The notes below the pieces were generated by a model, which had not been told where the DNA came from, did not search any database, and saw nothing but the letters and a program-made list of their open reading frames with translations. Source: Bin87 sp965116785 (GTDB lineage Bacteria > Chloroflexota > Dehalococcoidia > Lucifugimonadales > UBA3495). From it: 64,000 nt of DNA. A program made the translations under genes and the position numbers. Shown piece by piece: positions 43,921 to 53,739 of this stretch. The DNA is taken from contig OZ220731.1 in the NCBI GenBank assembly GCA_965116785.1, positions 2,294,001-2,358,000 of the forward strand. Reading direction: 5' to 3'. Every line of letters starts with the position of its first letter. Positions within the stretch are counted from its first letter, which is position 1.

Positions 43921-44543
43921 ATTCGCCCGGCGTCAAGACCATTACCCGCACAGTCAGCGTCGGCATGAGGCCAGACCGCCACCGACAGCAGGCGCCTAAC
44001 CAGGCATTAGACACTCCGATCAAAACTGGCCATTGCCCATCTCCAAACTGCGGTCCGCAGGCAGACAGACAAACGGCCATTCTCCTCAGATAGGAACGCT
44101 AAACTGAGGCCGAGATGGGGATTACTTGGAGGGTAGAGGAAATCAGTGTGGCCGTTCCCGGTCAGTTTCTGCCGTACGCACCGGAACGACGGTCCGATAG
44201 CGCCGCTTGGCTTCCTCCCGATGGCTCGTCAGGTTGGTGAAACCGCTCCCGACTCCTAGGCGTGTATGAAGACACCATACGCCACACATCTCGAGAGATC
44301 GCAACGGACCTCGTCGGCTCCGTGATGCAGACATCCGACATCATGACCAAGATCGTCGGATCCCCCATCGGGGAATCCGCCGCGCCACAGGCAAGTCGAG
44401 AACGAGGAACTCCAACACTGAAAACTCACGCCAACCCGACGCCCCTGCACCGTAGCCGACATACTCGGCCTCAACCCTCAATGGGCCATCCAACGACCAG
44501 CGCCGTCCCAGGGCAAGCCCACCTTGACGCCAACGCATCCGGT
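43921..44543. other. Intergenic region
   Basis: No gene, repeat or RNA feature supported over about 620 bp. Confidence 0.45.
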
Positions 44544-45248
44544 TCATCCCTGCTGCAGTTCCGCATGCAAGCCGCCGTCCTCTTCCAATGCGTCCACCAA
44601 CCCGTTCCGCACCGCCCAGACGACGAGCTCCTGCTTGTTGTCCAAGGCCAGCTTGTCCTGTAAGCGCGCGATGGTATTTCTCACCGTAATCGGGCTGATT
44701 CCCTTTACGTCCGCGATGCGGACGTACGGCTCGCCTTTGGCGAAAAGGGCCAGCAGTTCCCGCTCCCGCGGCGTCAAGACACCGGACCCGCGACGCACCT
44801 GTTCCCAAAGTCCATCCCTGACCAACGCCAGGGTCCTTTTCATAGCCTCGTCCGTTATTCTCAAACCGCCCCCGGCGACGGCCCGGATGGCCTCCCCCAC
44901 GTCCTCTGTACCCGAATACTTCTGCAAGTAGCCCGTTGCACCCGCCGCGACCGCCTCGATCACAGCGTCCTTCTCGTTCGAGGCCGTCAGCATCAGCACC
45001 CGAGTTTCGGGCAGATTTTCCATGATGGTCCGGCACGCCTCGATGCCGTCCAGCCGGGGCATCATCACATCCATCACGATGACGTCAAGCTTCAGAAGTT
45101 CCGACTTTTCCACCGCATCCAACCCGTCCACAGCCACCCCCACTATTTCCATGTCCGTTGCGCTCCCCAGCAACATCCTCAGACCCATCGTAACGATCGG
45201 ATGATCGTCCACCAACATCACCCTGACCGGTCTCTCCGACGCATTCAT
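44544..45248 (-). CDS. NarL/LuxR-type response regulator
   Basis: Start ATG at 45248 (MNASERPVRVMLVDDHPIV). A 234-residue protein with a receiver domain (DDH acidic pair, phosphorylatable Asp in VIVMDVMMPRLDG, Thr in MLTASN, Lys in YLQK) and a LuxR HTH (LTPRERELLALFAKGEP, ISPITVRNTIARLQDKL). The stop of the upstream kinase is 5 bp before the start, so they formed one operon. With the kinase cut by IS21, the regulator probably lacks its partner and possibly its promoter. Confidence 0.92.
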   Translation of the reverse strand: MNASERPVRVMLVDDHPIVTMGLRMLLGSATDMEIVGVAVDGLDAVEKSELLKLDVIVMDVMMPRLDGIEACRTIMENLPETRVLMLTASNEKDAVIEAVAAGATGYLQKYSGTEDVGEAIRAVAGGGLRITDEAMKRTLALVRDGLWEQVRRGSGVLTPRERELLALFAKGEPYVRIADVKGISPITVRNTIARLQDKLALDNKQELVVWAVRNGLVDALEEDGGLHAELQQG

Positions 45249-45253
45249 CGCGC

Positions 45254-45682
45254 CTAACCTGCCGCCCGTGAAACCGTGCACGTGACAGTCGCGCCGCCAT
45301 ACACGCCGCTCCGTTCCACGACGAGAGTACCCCCAACCGCCCCCGCGTCCACTCGCATTCCGGCAAAGCCGTAGCCCCGGCGGGCGTAGTCTTCGGGAAG
45401 ACCCGCACCATCGTCAGACACCGATAACCGAACAGAATCGGCGCCAAAGTCCAACGCGACCTCAACCATCTCAGCACGCGAGTGCCTGAACGCGTTGGTC
45501 AACGCGTTGTGGGCGATGGAAAATAGCCGGTTTCGAACCACCGTCGCAAGCTCAGGCTCCACGCCACGCACCACCACCTCTGCACGAACCGACGTCACCG
45601 CCGTGAACGTCGTGGCGCGCGAACTCACCATCCCGCACAGGCCCATGCCCTCGTAAACCTGGGTACCGTCCAGCGGACGCCT
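45254..45682 (-). pseudogene. Histidine kinase C-terminal fragment, truncated by IS21
   Basis: The region gives a HATPase_c domain of the NarX/DesK type: SIAHNALTNAFRHSRAEMV (N box), LSVSDDGAGLPEDY (G1), RRGYGFAGMRVDAGAVGG (G2). Upstream, at 45683, the frame runs into IS21 DNA, so the dimerisation/phospho-acceptor and sensor regions are missing. Without the phosphoacceptor His, autophosphorylation is impossible. Confidence 0.85.
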
Positions 45683-45804
45683 TGTAAAAGGCAGCGATAA
45701 AGTGGACCACGTGGGCGGTTCTCTCGTCGGCTTGTGGCGGAGGAAAACCGTACCGTCCGCCGTCATCCGTAGGGTTGATCACCAGCCTATGGAGGGTGAA
45801 ATGG

Positions 45805-46216
45805 ATGTACAAAGTGGAGCTGTATGCGCGTGTTCGACGGGCCTGCCTGGCGGAGGGGATGAGCGTTCGGGAAGCCGCTCGAGTGTTCGGTCTGCACCGG
45901 GACATGGTGCGCAAGATGCTGGCCTACTCGGCGCCGCCTGTTGGAGGGTCGGATGGGCAAGGTCGGCAAGCGCGAATTCGTGCAGGTGCTGCGCCTCCTT
46001 GAGCACTTCTCTAATCAGGAGGTCCACCACGCCGTCAAAGACGCCCTGAGATTGGGAGCAATCAGTTTCGATGCCGTGAAGCACCTGCTGCTGTGTCGCA
46101 TTGATGGCCGGCCGCCCCGCCTCGATCTGGACCTCTATCCCTACCCGCCTCGGGTCAGCGTGAAGACCACTCGCGCCCAGGACTACATGACCCTTTTGTC
46201 GGGGAGGGCGGCATGA
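45805..46216 (+). pseudogene. istA: istA with central deletion
   Basis: The N-terminal MYKVELYARVRRACLAEGMS, then VREAARVFGLHRDMVRKML is IstA's HTH; around 45945 the frame changes and the C-terminal REFVQVLRLLEHFSNQEVHH, AVKDALRLGAISFDAVKHLL and PRLDLDLYPYPPRVSVKT of IstA follow. The DDE catalytic core between them (some 350 residues) is deleted, so transposition is not possible from this copy. Confidence 0.8.
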
Positions 46217-46998
46217 GCAACCAGTCCACGCTGCTCCTTGAGCACCACCTCAAGGAGCTGAAACTGCCCACTTTCCTCAGGGAGTACCGCAAGCTGGCTG
46301 CCCAGTGCGCTGCCGAAGGCACTGACCATCCCGACTACCTGCTCCGTCTCGCCGAGCTGGGACTCATCGATCGCCACCAGCGCATGGTCCAACGTAGGAT
46401 CAGGGCCGCCCGCTTCCCCGCAGTCAAGAGCCTGGGCACCTTCGACTTCCTGACCATCCCCTCGGTGAACAAGCCCCTGGTCACGCAGCTGGCCCGGTGC
46501 GAGTACATCGAACGTCGTGAAAACGTCATCGCCATCGGCAACAGCGACACCGGGAAGACCCACGTCGGCCTGGGCTTGGGTCTGGCCGCCTGCCAGAAGG
46601 GCATGTCCGTGGGCTTCACCACAGCAGCGGCACTGGTCCACGAACTCATGGAGGCCAGAGACGAAAGACGGCTGCTCAACCTGCAGCGCCAACTGGCCCG
46701 CCTCAGGCTGCTCATCATCGACGAGTTGGGCTTCGTTCCCCTGTCCACCACCGGAGCGGAACTCCTCTTCGAGGTCTTCAGCCAGCGCTACGAAAGAGGC
46801 TCCATCCTCGTTACCACCAACCTGCCCTTCGACGAGTGGACCGAAGTCTTCGGCTCGGAACGGCTCACCGGTGCCCTGCTGGATCGCCTCACCCACCACG
46901 TCCACATCATCGAGATGAACGGCGACAGCTACCGCCTCAAAGGCAACCGACAGAGCGCAGCCTCGTCGCCCTCTCTGGAAGCACCGGTCGGCGTCTAG
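46213..46998 (+). CDS. istB: IS21 helper ATPase IstB
   Basis: A complete 261-residue AAA+ ATPase overlapping istA by ATGA. Motifs: LSLLEHHLKELKLP-like start (LLLEHHLKELKLPTF), Walker A GNSDTGKTH (about residue 105-113), Walker B LLIIDELGF, LVTTNLPFDEW (sensor) and LTGALLDRLTHHVHII at the C-terminus. It is a DnaC-like transposition helper; intact here although its transposase partner is deleted. Confidence 0.93.
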   Translation: MSNQSTLLLEHHLKELKLPTFLREYRKLAAQCAAEGTDHPDYLLRLAELGLIDRHQRMVQRRIRAARFPAVKSLGTFDFLTIPSVNKPLVTQLARCEYIERRENVIAIGNSDTGKTHVGLGLGLAACQKGMSVGFTTAAALVHELMEARDERRLLNLQRQLARLRLLIIDELGFVPLSTTGAELLFEVFSQRYERGSILVTTNLPFDEWTEVFGSERLTGALLDRLTHHVHIIEMNGDSYRLKGNRQSAASSPSLEAPVGV

Positions 46999-47242
46999 AC
47001 CAACCCCGGCGTTGGTATCGTTCGGTCTCCCACCGCACCACCCAAGCCCACATGCGCTCGTCGCTCACTCTCCCAGTGGTACAACATTCCGCCGCCACAG
47101 TGGTACGTTTTGCCGACGCCATTGACACATGGGCATCCGTCCGGTGGCGGACCGGCACCACGTCACGCGCACTCATCCTGACCTGCGCGCGAATCCGGCG
47201 GCTTCCGAATAGACGGCACGTCAGGCAGTCGTAGTACACATC

Positions 47243-49366
47243 GTGTCCCCCGAGAACGCAACATATTTCCGCACACCGCTTCCGGAGGTACCCGTCGGGA
47301 TCACATCTATCGAGAACAACGGGTATTCCTACCGATGGCGCATACCCGCCCTGACAGGCCTGCAGCGTGAAATCATAAAACCGTTGCCCATGTATTCCTT
47401 TGACGCTTCACCAACCGACCGCGATCCTTTTGACAAGAGACTTTACCCACACCAATTCTTCGCCGAGGTAGCCACGTCATCCTTTGAACGCGACCTCCAC
47501 AAGGAGAATAATACAGACCGCATCTGGTTCGACGTCACCAGCCAGTCCGGACGCTCGCTGCAAACGAAGGGCCGTTACTCAATCAAAAGCGTGTCCGTGG
47601 ACGAAGCGAACCCCTCTCCCGGCGACCTGGTGAACTTCAGCATCGCCGCGCGGATGCCCGTCAACATCGACATCCAGATCGCCGTTGAACTCACTGACGG
47701 CCTGACCGTCGACGTGGATTCAACCGCCGAACCCCCACGCGAGATCAGTTACACGCATAGCGCATCCACCGGACCTCAGCCAACCTACAAAGAAGGCGTG
47801 ATCACCATTGGGACGCGGAACTACGATGACAGGATGATCGAACTCCAATACGCGACTATTCCCGTCCGGGTGGCCAGCACCGCGGTGGTGAACCAACAGT
47901 GCCTTACGGCGACCATAAGCGGGACCCCACCACCAGGCGCCGGTCCCTTCAACGACGATGTGAAGGACAACGAGCAGACGCTTTGCCTGCGAGAGCCTGT
48001 GGAACCGTTCTCGACGGGCCAAGTCGACGCCTTCACCATTTATCCTTGCGTCGGCATCAGCGACCCTCCATGCGACAACACCGATGACATCAAAGTCCGC
48101 GCTGCGACTACTTCGCATAGCACTCCACTGAGCTCCAACTCTGCGGTATTCCGGATCGATCCTTTAACATCTAGGACATACGATGGCCATACCAACCCCT
48201 CCAATCTTTTACAAAGCGTCAACGACGGTAACATCGTTTCGTGGCAGCCCGCGGTCGATCCAAGCAGCAACTACACGGGCGGGGTAGATTCCGGCGTAGA
48301 ACTCTATTACTCAAGAACTCCATATATCGGAACAACTGGCTGGGCAGGTCTTACCTTTGGGATAGCAGCCCGGGATGAACACGGTAACACTCCTCCCCCA
48401 GGAAAGGTGTTCGTGCGCAGCGCCGGCAGCGGGAATGAGATCAGGTAAGCCGAGAGCCCGAACTACCAAGATTTGAGAACCGCGTCCACCAGCCCTTCCA
48501 CCCCAACTACCAGGTTAAATTGCTTCCTGGAGTTTGAGAAACTTGGCACTTACAGGTTTACATGGCACGCGTACGCTAATCGCTCAACCCGGCACGGTTC
48601 CGAAAACTGCAACCCCGACACCAACGACGTCAACCAAACATTCTGCGCCTCAGAGACCTACACCTTCCACGTCCGGCCCGTGACGGACCTGACCGTGGAA
48701 GACGGCGGAACCAGTCCTTACGTCGCAACCGACGAACACGCGCTGACCATCGTCGCCGTGAACAACGGGCCCAACCGATCACCCGGCGCAACAGCGACCG
48801 GAATTCCCACCGAAGTCGACATCAGCCACGGCGCCTACGACCCCATATCCGGCCAGTGGGACATCAGCCCGCTCAGCACCGAAGAATACTACCGGTCTGC
48901 CGGCACTTCCCTACCCACACTAACTCTCGCTGCGTTTCCCAACGACACCGCCGACGTGAGCATCACCCACTCGCAACCCTACGAGGTCTGCGTCGGCTCC
49001 AAAGACAACCCCGGGGACCTGCCTCACACCACGCGGGCCGCCTGTGAGGCCGTAACCAACGCCAGCTGGAACTCCACGCCGGTGTACGACTACAACCCTG
49101 ACAACAACACGGCCACCATCACCGCAGTCCAAGGCACCGCTGGAATCGGAAAAAGCATTCCGACTCTGCACACCCCCCGGGTACATACCCCGGTGGCGGA
49201 CATCACCTGGTCCGAGGTGGAATTCATCCACGGGGTGCCCGTCAGAGACTACCAAGTCCAGTGGTCTGCCAACGGCGTCAACGGATGGACCCAGCTGCAA
49301 ACCGACCTAACCTTCCTCGTAGACTGGCAGGAGAACGGCACGGTGAACGTGAAGCTGATCAGGTAG
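47243..49366 (+). pseudogene. Second surface-type protein, interrupted by a stop codon
   Basis: Two open parts (47243-48448 and 48473-49366) lie in the same frame, separated only by a TAA at 48446-48448. Together they encode about 700 residues: SVSVDEANPSPGDLVNFSIA and LTVEDGGTSPYVATDEHAL begin two DUF11/CARDB-like immunoglobulin-fold modules, and ITWSEVEFIHGVPVRDYQVQ, then WSANGVNGW is a fibronectin-type III-like end. The N-terminus has no signal peptide, and the open frame begins shortly after the IS21 boundary (47127), so the exporting part was probably removed. Low alanine and many Asp/Asn/Thr residues resemble the giant protein at 31.8 kb. Confidence 0.7.
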
Positions 49367-50054
49367 AGGCTGGGCCCGCCGATGGGGCGTCGGGTTCCGA
49401 TGGTCGGCAGGGAGACCGAAGCCTACCGGCAGCAGTGCAAGCAGGATCGGGAAGACGCCTGGGCGAAGTCGCCCTACCGGTACCTGACCGGCGCCAGCGT
49501 GAAGGTGGTGGTGCGGGACGACGATTCGACTCGTCAGGTGCGCCTGCGGTTCGCGGATGAACGGAAAACCGCGGTGACCACCATGCAGTCGCTGGATGCC
49601 ATGCCTGACCGTATGGCCGGCTGTTGCGGGGTCACTCAGTTGACCACGACGATGATGGCGTACCGGCGTAAAAATGGTCGACTATATTAGCGCAACCACC
49701 GTCAACCTTTCCTGAAGATCCGCCATAGGTGGACCACCGCCCCAGCTGTCCAAGGCGGCTCCGCCCCGGAATCTCACCAGGGAACACCGAACGGGTACCC
49801 ACTCAAGCCACCCCACGGGTAGGCTGAACCGGATTGGCTGTGCGTCTCCGCTTCCCCAGCCGATGACCGGGGAGGGGCATGTGGCCCGAAGGACATTTCA
49901 ATGGGAGCGCCGGACATCACTGCGCAACTACGAGGAGGATGAAGACATCCAGCAACGTGTACGACGCGGACCGGTCACGCTTCACTGCGGAGAAATCCGA
50001 TCCAACCGGCAGTCATGTCCAACCGGCAGTCATGAGTTTCTCATCGGCTTCCCA
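49367..50054. other. Intergenic; short tandem repeat
   Basis: No gene supported (a 102-codon frame at 49382-49690 has no recognisable homology). TCCAACCGGCAGTCATG is repeated in tandem around 49998-50034. The region separates the surface-protein remnant from the FhuF-like gene. Confidence 0.45.
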
Positions 50055-50882
50055 TCAGCGGCCTCTCTCCAGCATCTCTTTGAAATGACGGGTCTGTTCT
50101 TCCCTGGGCCGGAGGATGCAGTTGGAGCAATACGCGTTGTTCCCTCTGGTACGCCAGACCAGGCAACATCCGGCCCGCCTGGCGAAGAACCCGGCCTTTC
50201 CTTCATGCTCAATGACTTCCATACTGACCTGGCGGTAGATCAGGGATGACGGGTCTTCGAAGAAGGTCTCGGCATCTCTGACTACCAGGCTTTTCTCTTC
50301 CACGTGGTTATAGAGCCTGTGCAGGGCCTGGCTGCAGGAAGCGGCTACCGCGTTTTGGGAGACCTTGACGCTGGCGGGGACGGAGCGACGCAGGGCCTCA
50401 ATCACTATTTCCACGTTGGACTTGAAGGCCCAGTCCTTGAGCCGTTCGTACAAGTCGGTCTCGCTGTCCAGGACTTCGGCGTCCGGGTGGCCGGCCGCTG
50501 GGTCATCGGGAAGAACGGCGAACCGCGGTTGCCTCAGTCCGGTAGCGTCGATACGGCCACCAATACGATGAAATGCAAGGTTTTCCAAGGTCACCCTGGG
50601 GACCCTCCTTCTCAGCACATACTGGCCGACCATTGGGTAGATAAATCGTGTGAGGTAGGCGATGATGAAGGCCGACGCCGCAACATGGTTGTTGGTAGCC
50701 CCCCATCTCGCGTACCCATAGCCCATCACCAGCTCACGCAGACTGGTATCCCCAGCCCCGAACAGGGCCGTAGCTGGGCTCCATCCGGTCTCGTCAACGT
50801 TGGATACCGGCATGTCGAAGTAGGGGTCCAGCTCTCCAGCTTCCTGAAGACTGCGGACCAAAGGATGTTCAGCCGTGGCCAT
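50055..50882 (-). CDS. FhuF-like [2Fe-2S] protein under a cobalamin riboswitch
   Basis: A 275-residue protein with no signal peptide. The C-terminus carries the FhuF-type cluster motif C-C-x10-C-x2-C in GCCLVWRTRGNNAYCSNCIL (residues about 239-255). The long N-terminal part, including AASAFIIAYLTRFIYPMVGQ, resembles the siderophore-iron reductase FhuF. FhuF reduces ferric siderophores in the cytoplasm. Here its mRNA leader is a B12 riboswitch, so the protein may act in corrinoid uptake or reduction; this is inference from the leader. Ribosome site GAGGTG is 7-10 nt before the ATG. Confidence 0.85.
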   Translation of the reverse strand: MATAEHPLVRSLQEAGELDPYFDMPVSNVDETGWSPATALFGAGDTSLRELVMGYGYARWGATNNHVAASAFIIAYLTRFIYPMVGQYVLRRRVPRVTLENLAFHRIGGRIDATGLRQPRFAVLPDDPAAGHPDAEVLDSETDLYERLKDWAFKSNVEIVIEALRRSVPASVKVSQNAVAASCSQALHRLYNHVEEKSLVVRDAETFFEDPSSLIYRQVSMEVIEHEGKAGFFARRAGCCLVWRTRGNNAYCSNCILRPREEQTRHFKEMLERGR

Positions 50883-50902
50883 TACTTTTCACCTCGCAAC
50901 AG

Positions 50903-50931
50903 AAAAGCCCGACCTCTGCAGTCGGGCTTTT
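50903..50931 (-). terminator. Intrinsic terminator between riboswitch and FhuF-like gene
   Basis: On the minus strand AAAAGCCCGAC (50931-50921) pairs exactly with GTCGGGCTTTT (50913-50903), loop TGCAGAG, ending in a T-run. It is the switch's expression platform, ending transcription before the ATG at 50882. Confidence 0.9.
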
Positions 50932-50980
50932 ATCAGGCTTGGCTACCTACGCCCTTCCGCGAAGCGTATTCAAGGTACAT

Positions 50981-51160
50981 CCGAAGGCAGGTCTCCTGGC
51001 TCCTGGCTGTTTATCATCCGCTCCGACCTTCCCAGTCCGCAAAGGACCAGTGGCTCCGCAATGGTGCGGAAGGAGCGGCCTTACCAGTTACAGTGGCGCG
51101 ACCGCGCCGGATTCTCACCGGCTTCCCTCTTTGGCCCGCCTGGGGCGGGCCACCTTCGGG
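50981..51160 (-). promoter_or_regulatory. Cobalamin riboswitch
   Basis: On the minus strand the element contains the near-invariant B12 box AGCCAGGAGACCTGCC (51002-50987), GCCGGTGAGAATCCGGC upstream of it, GCCACTG in the core, and P1 pairing between CCGAAGG (50981-50987 complement side) and CCTTCGG (51153-51159 side). It reads toward the FhuF-like gene, with the terminator between. Coenzyme B12 binding would favour termination. Confidence 0.95.
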
Positions 51161-51586
51161 CAATATTGAGTTGTTAATTTGTGCCGCCCATAGTTTCGTT
51201 GCGGCAATGGGAATATATACAGGCCATTGGGCGCCGTCAACTGGTCGTACCCTTTGGTAGAGCATCGGTTTGAACAGGGGGTCAGGTCACTGCCGGCCAC
51301 GTGTGCCATCGCTGCCACTCTCTGGGTGTCGGCGCTCGGTACATTCGCCGCAGCACCTCAGCATGGTCCAGGCGGCACTGCTCCACCAACCTGCCCATCT
51401 CCGTCATACCCGACTACCCCTCAGATGTCCAAAACGACTGTCCCTTTGCCGCCTAATTCTGCCCAACACTAATGCGGGTTGCACCTTGGATTTGGTTTAG
51501 CGTCGAGACGATGGCATATGGATTTGAGGTAATATTCCCCGGCGCCAACCGCGGCTGGAACCGGTGCGTTCCAGTGCCCGCACCGT
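51161..51586. other. Intergenic region between divergent riboswitch and MFS gene
   Basis: No gene. It should hold the promoter of the riboswitch transcript on the left and of the MFS gene on the right; neither was identified with confidence. Confidence 0.4.
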
Positions 51587-52804
51587 ATGAACCAAGCGAC
51601 CGCTGCACATGGACTGAACCGGTACCGCTGGGTAATGGCCGCCTTGACGCTGGCGGCGCACCTGGTGTTGGGGTTCGGTCTTTTCGGCATCGCGCCGGTG
51701 CTGCCGCTGGCCGTTGCGGAGTATGGACTCAGCAGCACCGCGGCCGGCCTGCTGGTTTCCCTGCCCATGCTGCTGGCAGCAGCCTTTGGCATTCCCGGCG
51801 GTATGCTGGTGGCCCGCATCGGGGTCAAGCGCTCGCAGTTGATCGGCTGGATTGCCATGGCAGTCCTGGCGCTGTCGTTCCTCGCTCCGAACTTTGCCAT
51901 CATGCTCTCGTTGCGTCTGGCCTACGGGCTGGGACTGGCATTGATTGTGACCTCCACCGGCCCTTTGCTCATGGCGTGGTTCTCCCAGAGAGAAGTGCTG
52001 GTGATGAACTCCCTGAATACGGCTACGGTCAGCTTGGGAGTGGCCCTGGCCGTGGCCGCCGCTGCCCCGCTGGCCGAGCTCACGGACTGGAAAACCGCCA
52101 TGTCCCTGTTCGGGGCGGGCGGGCTGATCGGCGCCGTCCTGTGGCTGGTGGCGGGTCGGGATGCTCCGCTGCCCGACGCCCGGCCGGCACGCATCTCCCT
52201 GCGAGAGACCGGGCGCGTGCTTCGTGCCCGCACCGTAATCCTCCTGGTGCTCACCGACGCCGGCGTGCTGGTCCAATACACGGCGCTGACCGGCTGGCTG
52301 CCCACCTTTTACAACGAGCATCGGGATATGTCGCTGGCGGCGGCGGGTTTGGTCACCGGGATGCTGCCCTTCATCGGCGTTTTCGCCGTGCTGGCCGGCG
52401 GCGTTCTCCCGTTGCGTTTCGGCTCGGTCCGGTGGGTGTTCGTCGTCTCCGGCGTGGCCGCGGGCCTGGGCGGGTTGGGCGCCTATCTGGCGCCGGGTTT
52501 GACCGGCATCTACGTCGCCACGGCGGTGCTGGGTTTTGGCTCCTGGTTCTACGTGCCGATGCTGCTCACCCTCCCTCTGCGGTTGGCCGGCATCACCCCC
52601 CAGGGGCTGGCGGTCATCTACGGGTTGATGATTACCACATCCGGCATCGCGATGTTCGCCGCGCCAATCCTGGTGGGCGCGGCGAGAGACGCCACCGGGT
52701 CGCTTCTGCCGGGGTTCCTGGTTTGCACGGCGATGAGCGCAACGGCGCTGCTGGCTGGATTCTTTCTGCCGGCCGAGGTTTCGCGCAACGGTGGGGCCGG
52801 CTGA
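51587..52804 (+). CDS. MFS transporter
   Basis: A 405-residue protein with twelve hydrophobic segments. Motif A-like FGIPGGMLVARIGVKRSQ lies in loop 2-3, and a halves-repeat PFIGVFAVLAGGVLPLRFG in loop 8-9. The pattern matches the CynX/NimT-like or other small-solute major facilitator groups, without a marker for a specific substrate. Its stop is 31 bp from the convergent nitrilase gene, with no shared operon; the start ATG has no strong ribosome site. Confidence 0.88.
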   Translation: MNQATAAHGLNRYRWVMAALTLAAHLVLGFGLFGIAPVLPLAVAEYGLSSTAAGLLVSLPMLLAAAFGIPGGMLVARIGVKRSQLIGWIAMAVLALSFLAPNFAIMLSLRLAYGLGLALIVTSTGPLLMAWFSQREVLVMNSLNTATVSLGVALAVAAAAPLAELTDWKTAMSLFGAGGLIGAVLWLVAGRDAPLPDARPARISLRETGRVLRARTVILLVLTDAGVLVQYTALTGWLPTFYNEHRDMSLAAAGLVTGMLPFIGVFAVLAGGVLPLRFGSVRWVFVVSGVAAGLGGLGAYLAPGLTGIYVATAVLGFGSWFYVPMLLTLPLRLAGITPQGLAVIYGLMITTSGIAMFAAPILVGAARDATGSLLPGFLVCTAMSATALLAGFFLPAEVSRNGGAG

Positions 52805-52834
52805 ATCCCTGAACCCAAGCCAGGGTGAAATCTA

Positions 52835-53704
52835 CTATGGCTCCAGCAACTCGTCATAGGTGTCGGGGCGGCGGTCCCGGTAAAACTGCCAGGTGGTGCG
52901 GACTTGGCGTATCTCATCCAGGTCCAGGTCGGCGACGATGACTTCATCCCGGTCGCGGGACCCCTGGGCGATGATTTGACCCCTGGGGTCGCAGAAATAG
53001 CTCTTGCCGTAGAACTCCCCTATCTCCCAGGGCTGTTCCCAGCCCACCCGGTTGATGGCGCCGACGAAGTACCCGTTGGCTACGGCATGCGCGGGCTGCT
53101 CCAACTCCCAGAGGTACTCGGACAGTCCCGCCACGGTGGCGGAAGGGTTGAACACCAGCTCTGCCCCGTTGAGTCCCAGCGCCCTCGCGCCTTCGGGGAA
53201 GTGGCGGTCGTAGCAGATGTACACGCCCACTTTGCCGACGCTGGTGTCGAAGACCGGGTAACCGGTGTTGCCGGGCTTGAAGTAGAACTTCTCCCAGAAA
53301 CCCGGTTCCAGGTGGGGTATGTGGGTCTTGCGGTACTTGCCCAGGTAGGTTCCGTCCCGGTCCAGCACGGCCGCCGTGTTGTAGTAGAGCCCTGGCATCT
53401 CCTCCTCATAGACGGGAACGACCAGCGCCATGCCGTGCGTTTTGGCGAGCTCCTGCATCAACCGGACTGTCGGCCCCTCGGGTACCTTTTCCACCATCGC
53501 GTACCAACGGGCGTTCTGCTCGGCGGGAAAGTATGGGCCATAGAACAACTCCTGGAGGCACAGGACCTGCACCTGCTGCGCCGCCGCCTGCTCGATCAGC
53601 GAGACATGCTTGTCGATCATGTACTGTTTCAGACGGCCCAGGTCCTGGAGCGCTGGGCCGTCGACGCTGGCCTGAATCAACCCGGCGCGGATGGTCCGTG
53701 GCAT
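52835..53704 (-). CDS. Nitrilase-superfamily C-N hydrolase (beta-ureidopropionase-like)
   Basis: A 289-residue enzyme with the Glu-Lys-Cys triad: Glu in LCLQELFYGPYF, Lys in KYRKTHIPH, Cys in VYICYDRHFPE. The LQELFYGPYF and GFWEKFYFKPGN segments favour the N-carbamoyl-beta-alanine/N-carbamoylputrescine group rather than nitrilases proper. With the dihydropyrimidinase gene 35 bp upstream on the same strand, the most likely reaction is hydrolysis of N-carbamoyl-beta-amino acids, the last step of reductive pyrimidine degradation, or of carbamoyl amino acids from hydantoins. Confidence 0.93.
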   Translation of the reverse strand: MPRTIRAGLIQASVDGPALQDLGRLKQYMIDKHVSLIEQAAAQQVQVLCLQELFYGPYFPAEQNARWYAMVEKVPEGPTVRLMQELAKTHGMALVVPVYEEEMPGLYYNTAAVLDRDGTYLGKYRKTHIPHLEPGFWEKFYFKPGNTGYPVFDTSVGKVGVYICYDRHFPEGARALGLNGAELVFNPSATVAGLSEYLWELEQPAHAVANGYFVGAINRVGWEQPWEIGEFYGKSYFCDPRGQIIAQGSRDRDEVIVADLDLDEIRQVRTTWQFYRDRRPDTYDELLEP

Positions 53705-53739
53705 TGCAACCTCCTTCGAATGCTATGGTTTCACCCCGT

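Larger units (their letters stand above)
45683..47127 (+). mobile_element. Internally deleted IS21-family element
   Basis: About 1445 bp, against a usual 2.0-2.5 kb. Left end TGTAAAAGGCAGCG at 45683 corresponds to the complement of the right end (CGCCATTGACA, ending 47127), and inner blocks AAAGTGGACCAC and GTGGTACGTTTT resemble each other as IS21 multiple-repeat ends do. It carries a deleted istA and a complete istB. No target duplication was seen, as expected if the flanks have rearranged. It separates the truncated kinase from the second surface protein. Confidence 0.75.

Noticed and set aside
49382..49690. A 102-codon frame after the second surface protein as a gene
   Set aside because: No ribosome site, no motif; kept only as intergenic.
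51587..52804. Control of the MFS gene by the cobalamin riboswitch
   Set aside because: The aptamer, P1 and terminator are oriented toward the FhuF-like gene; the MFS gene is on the other strand.
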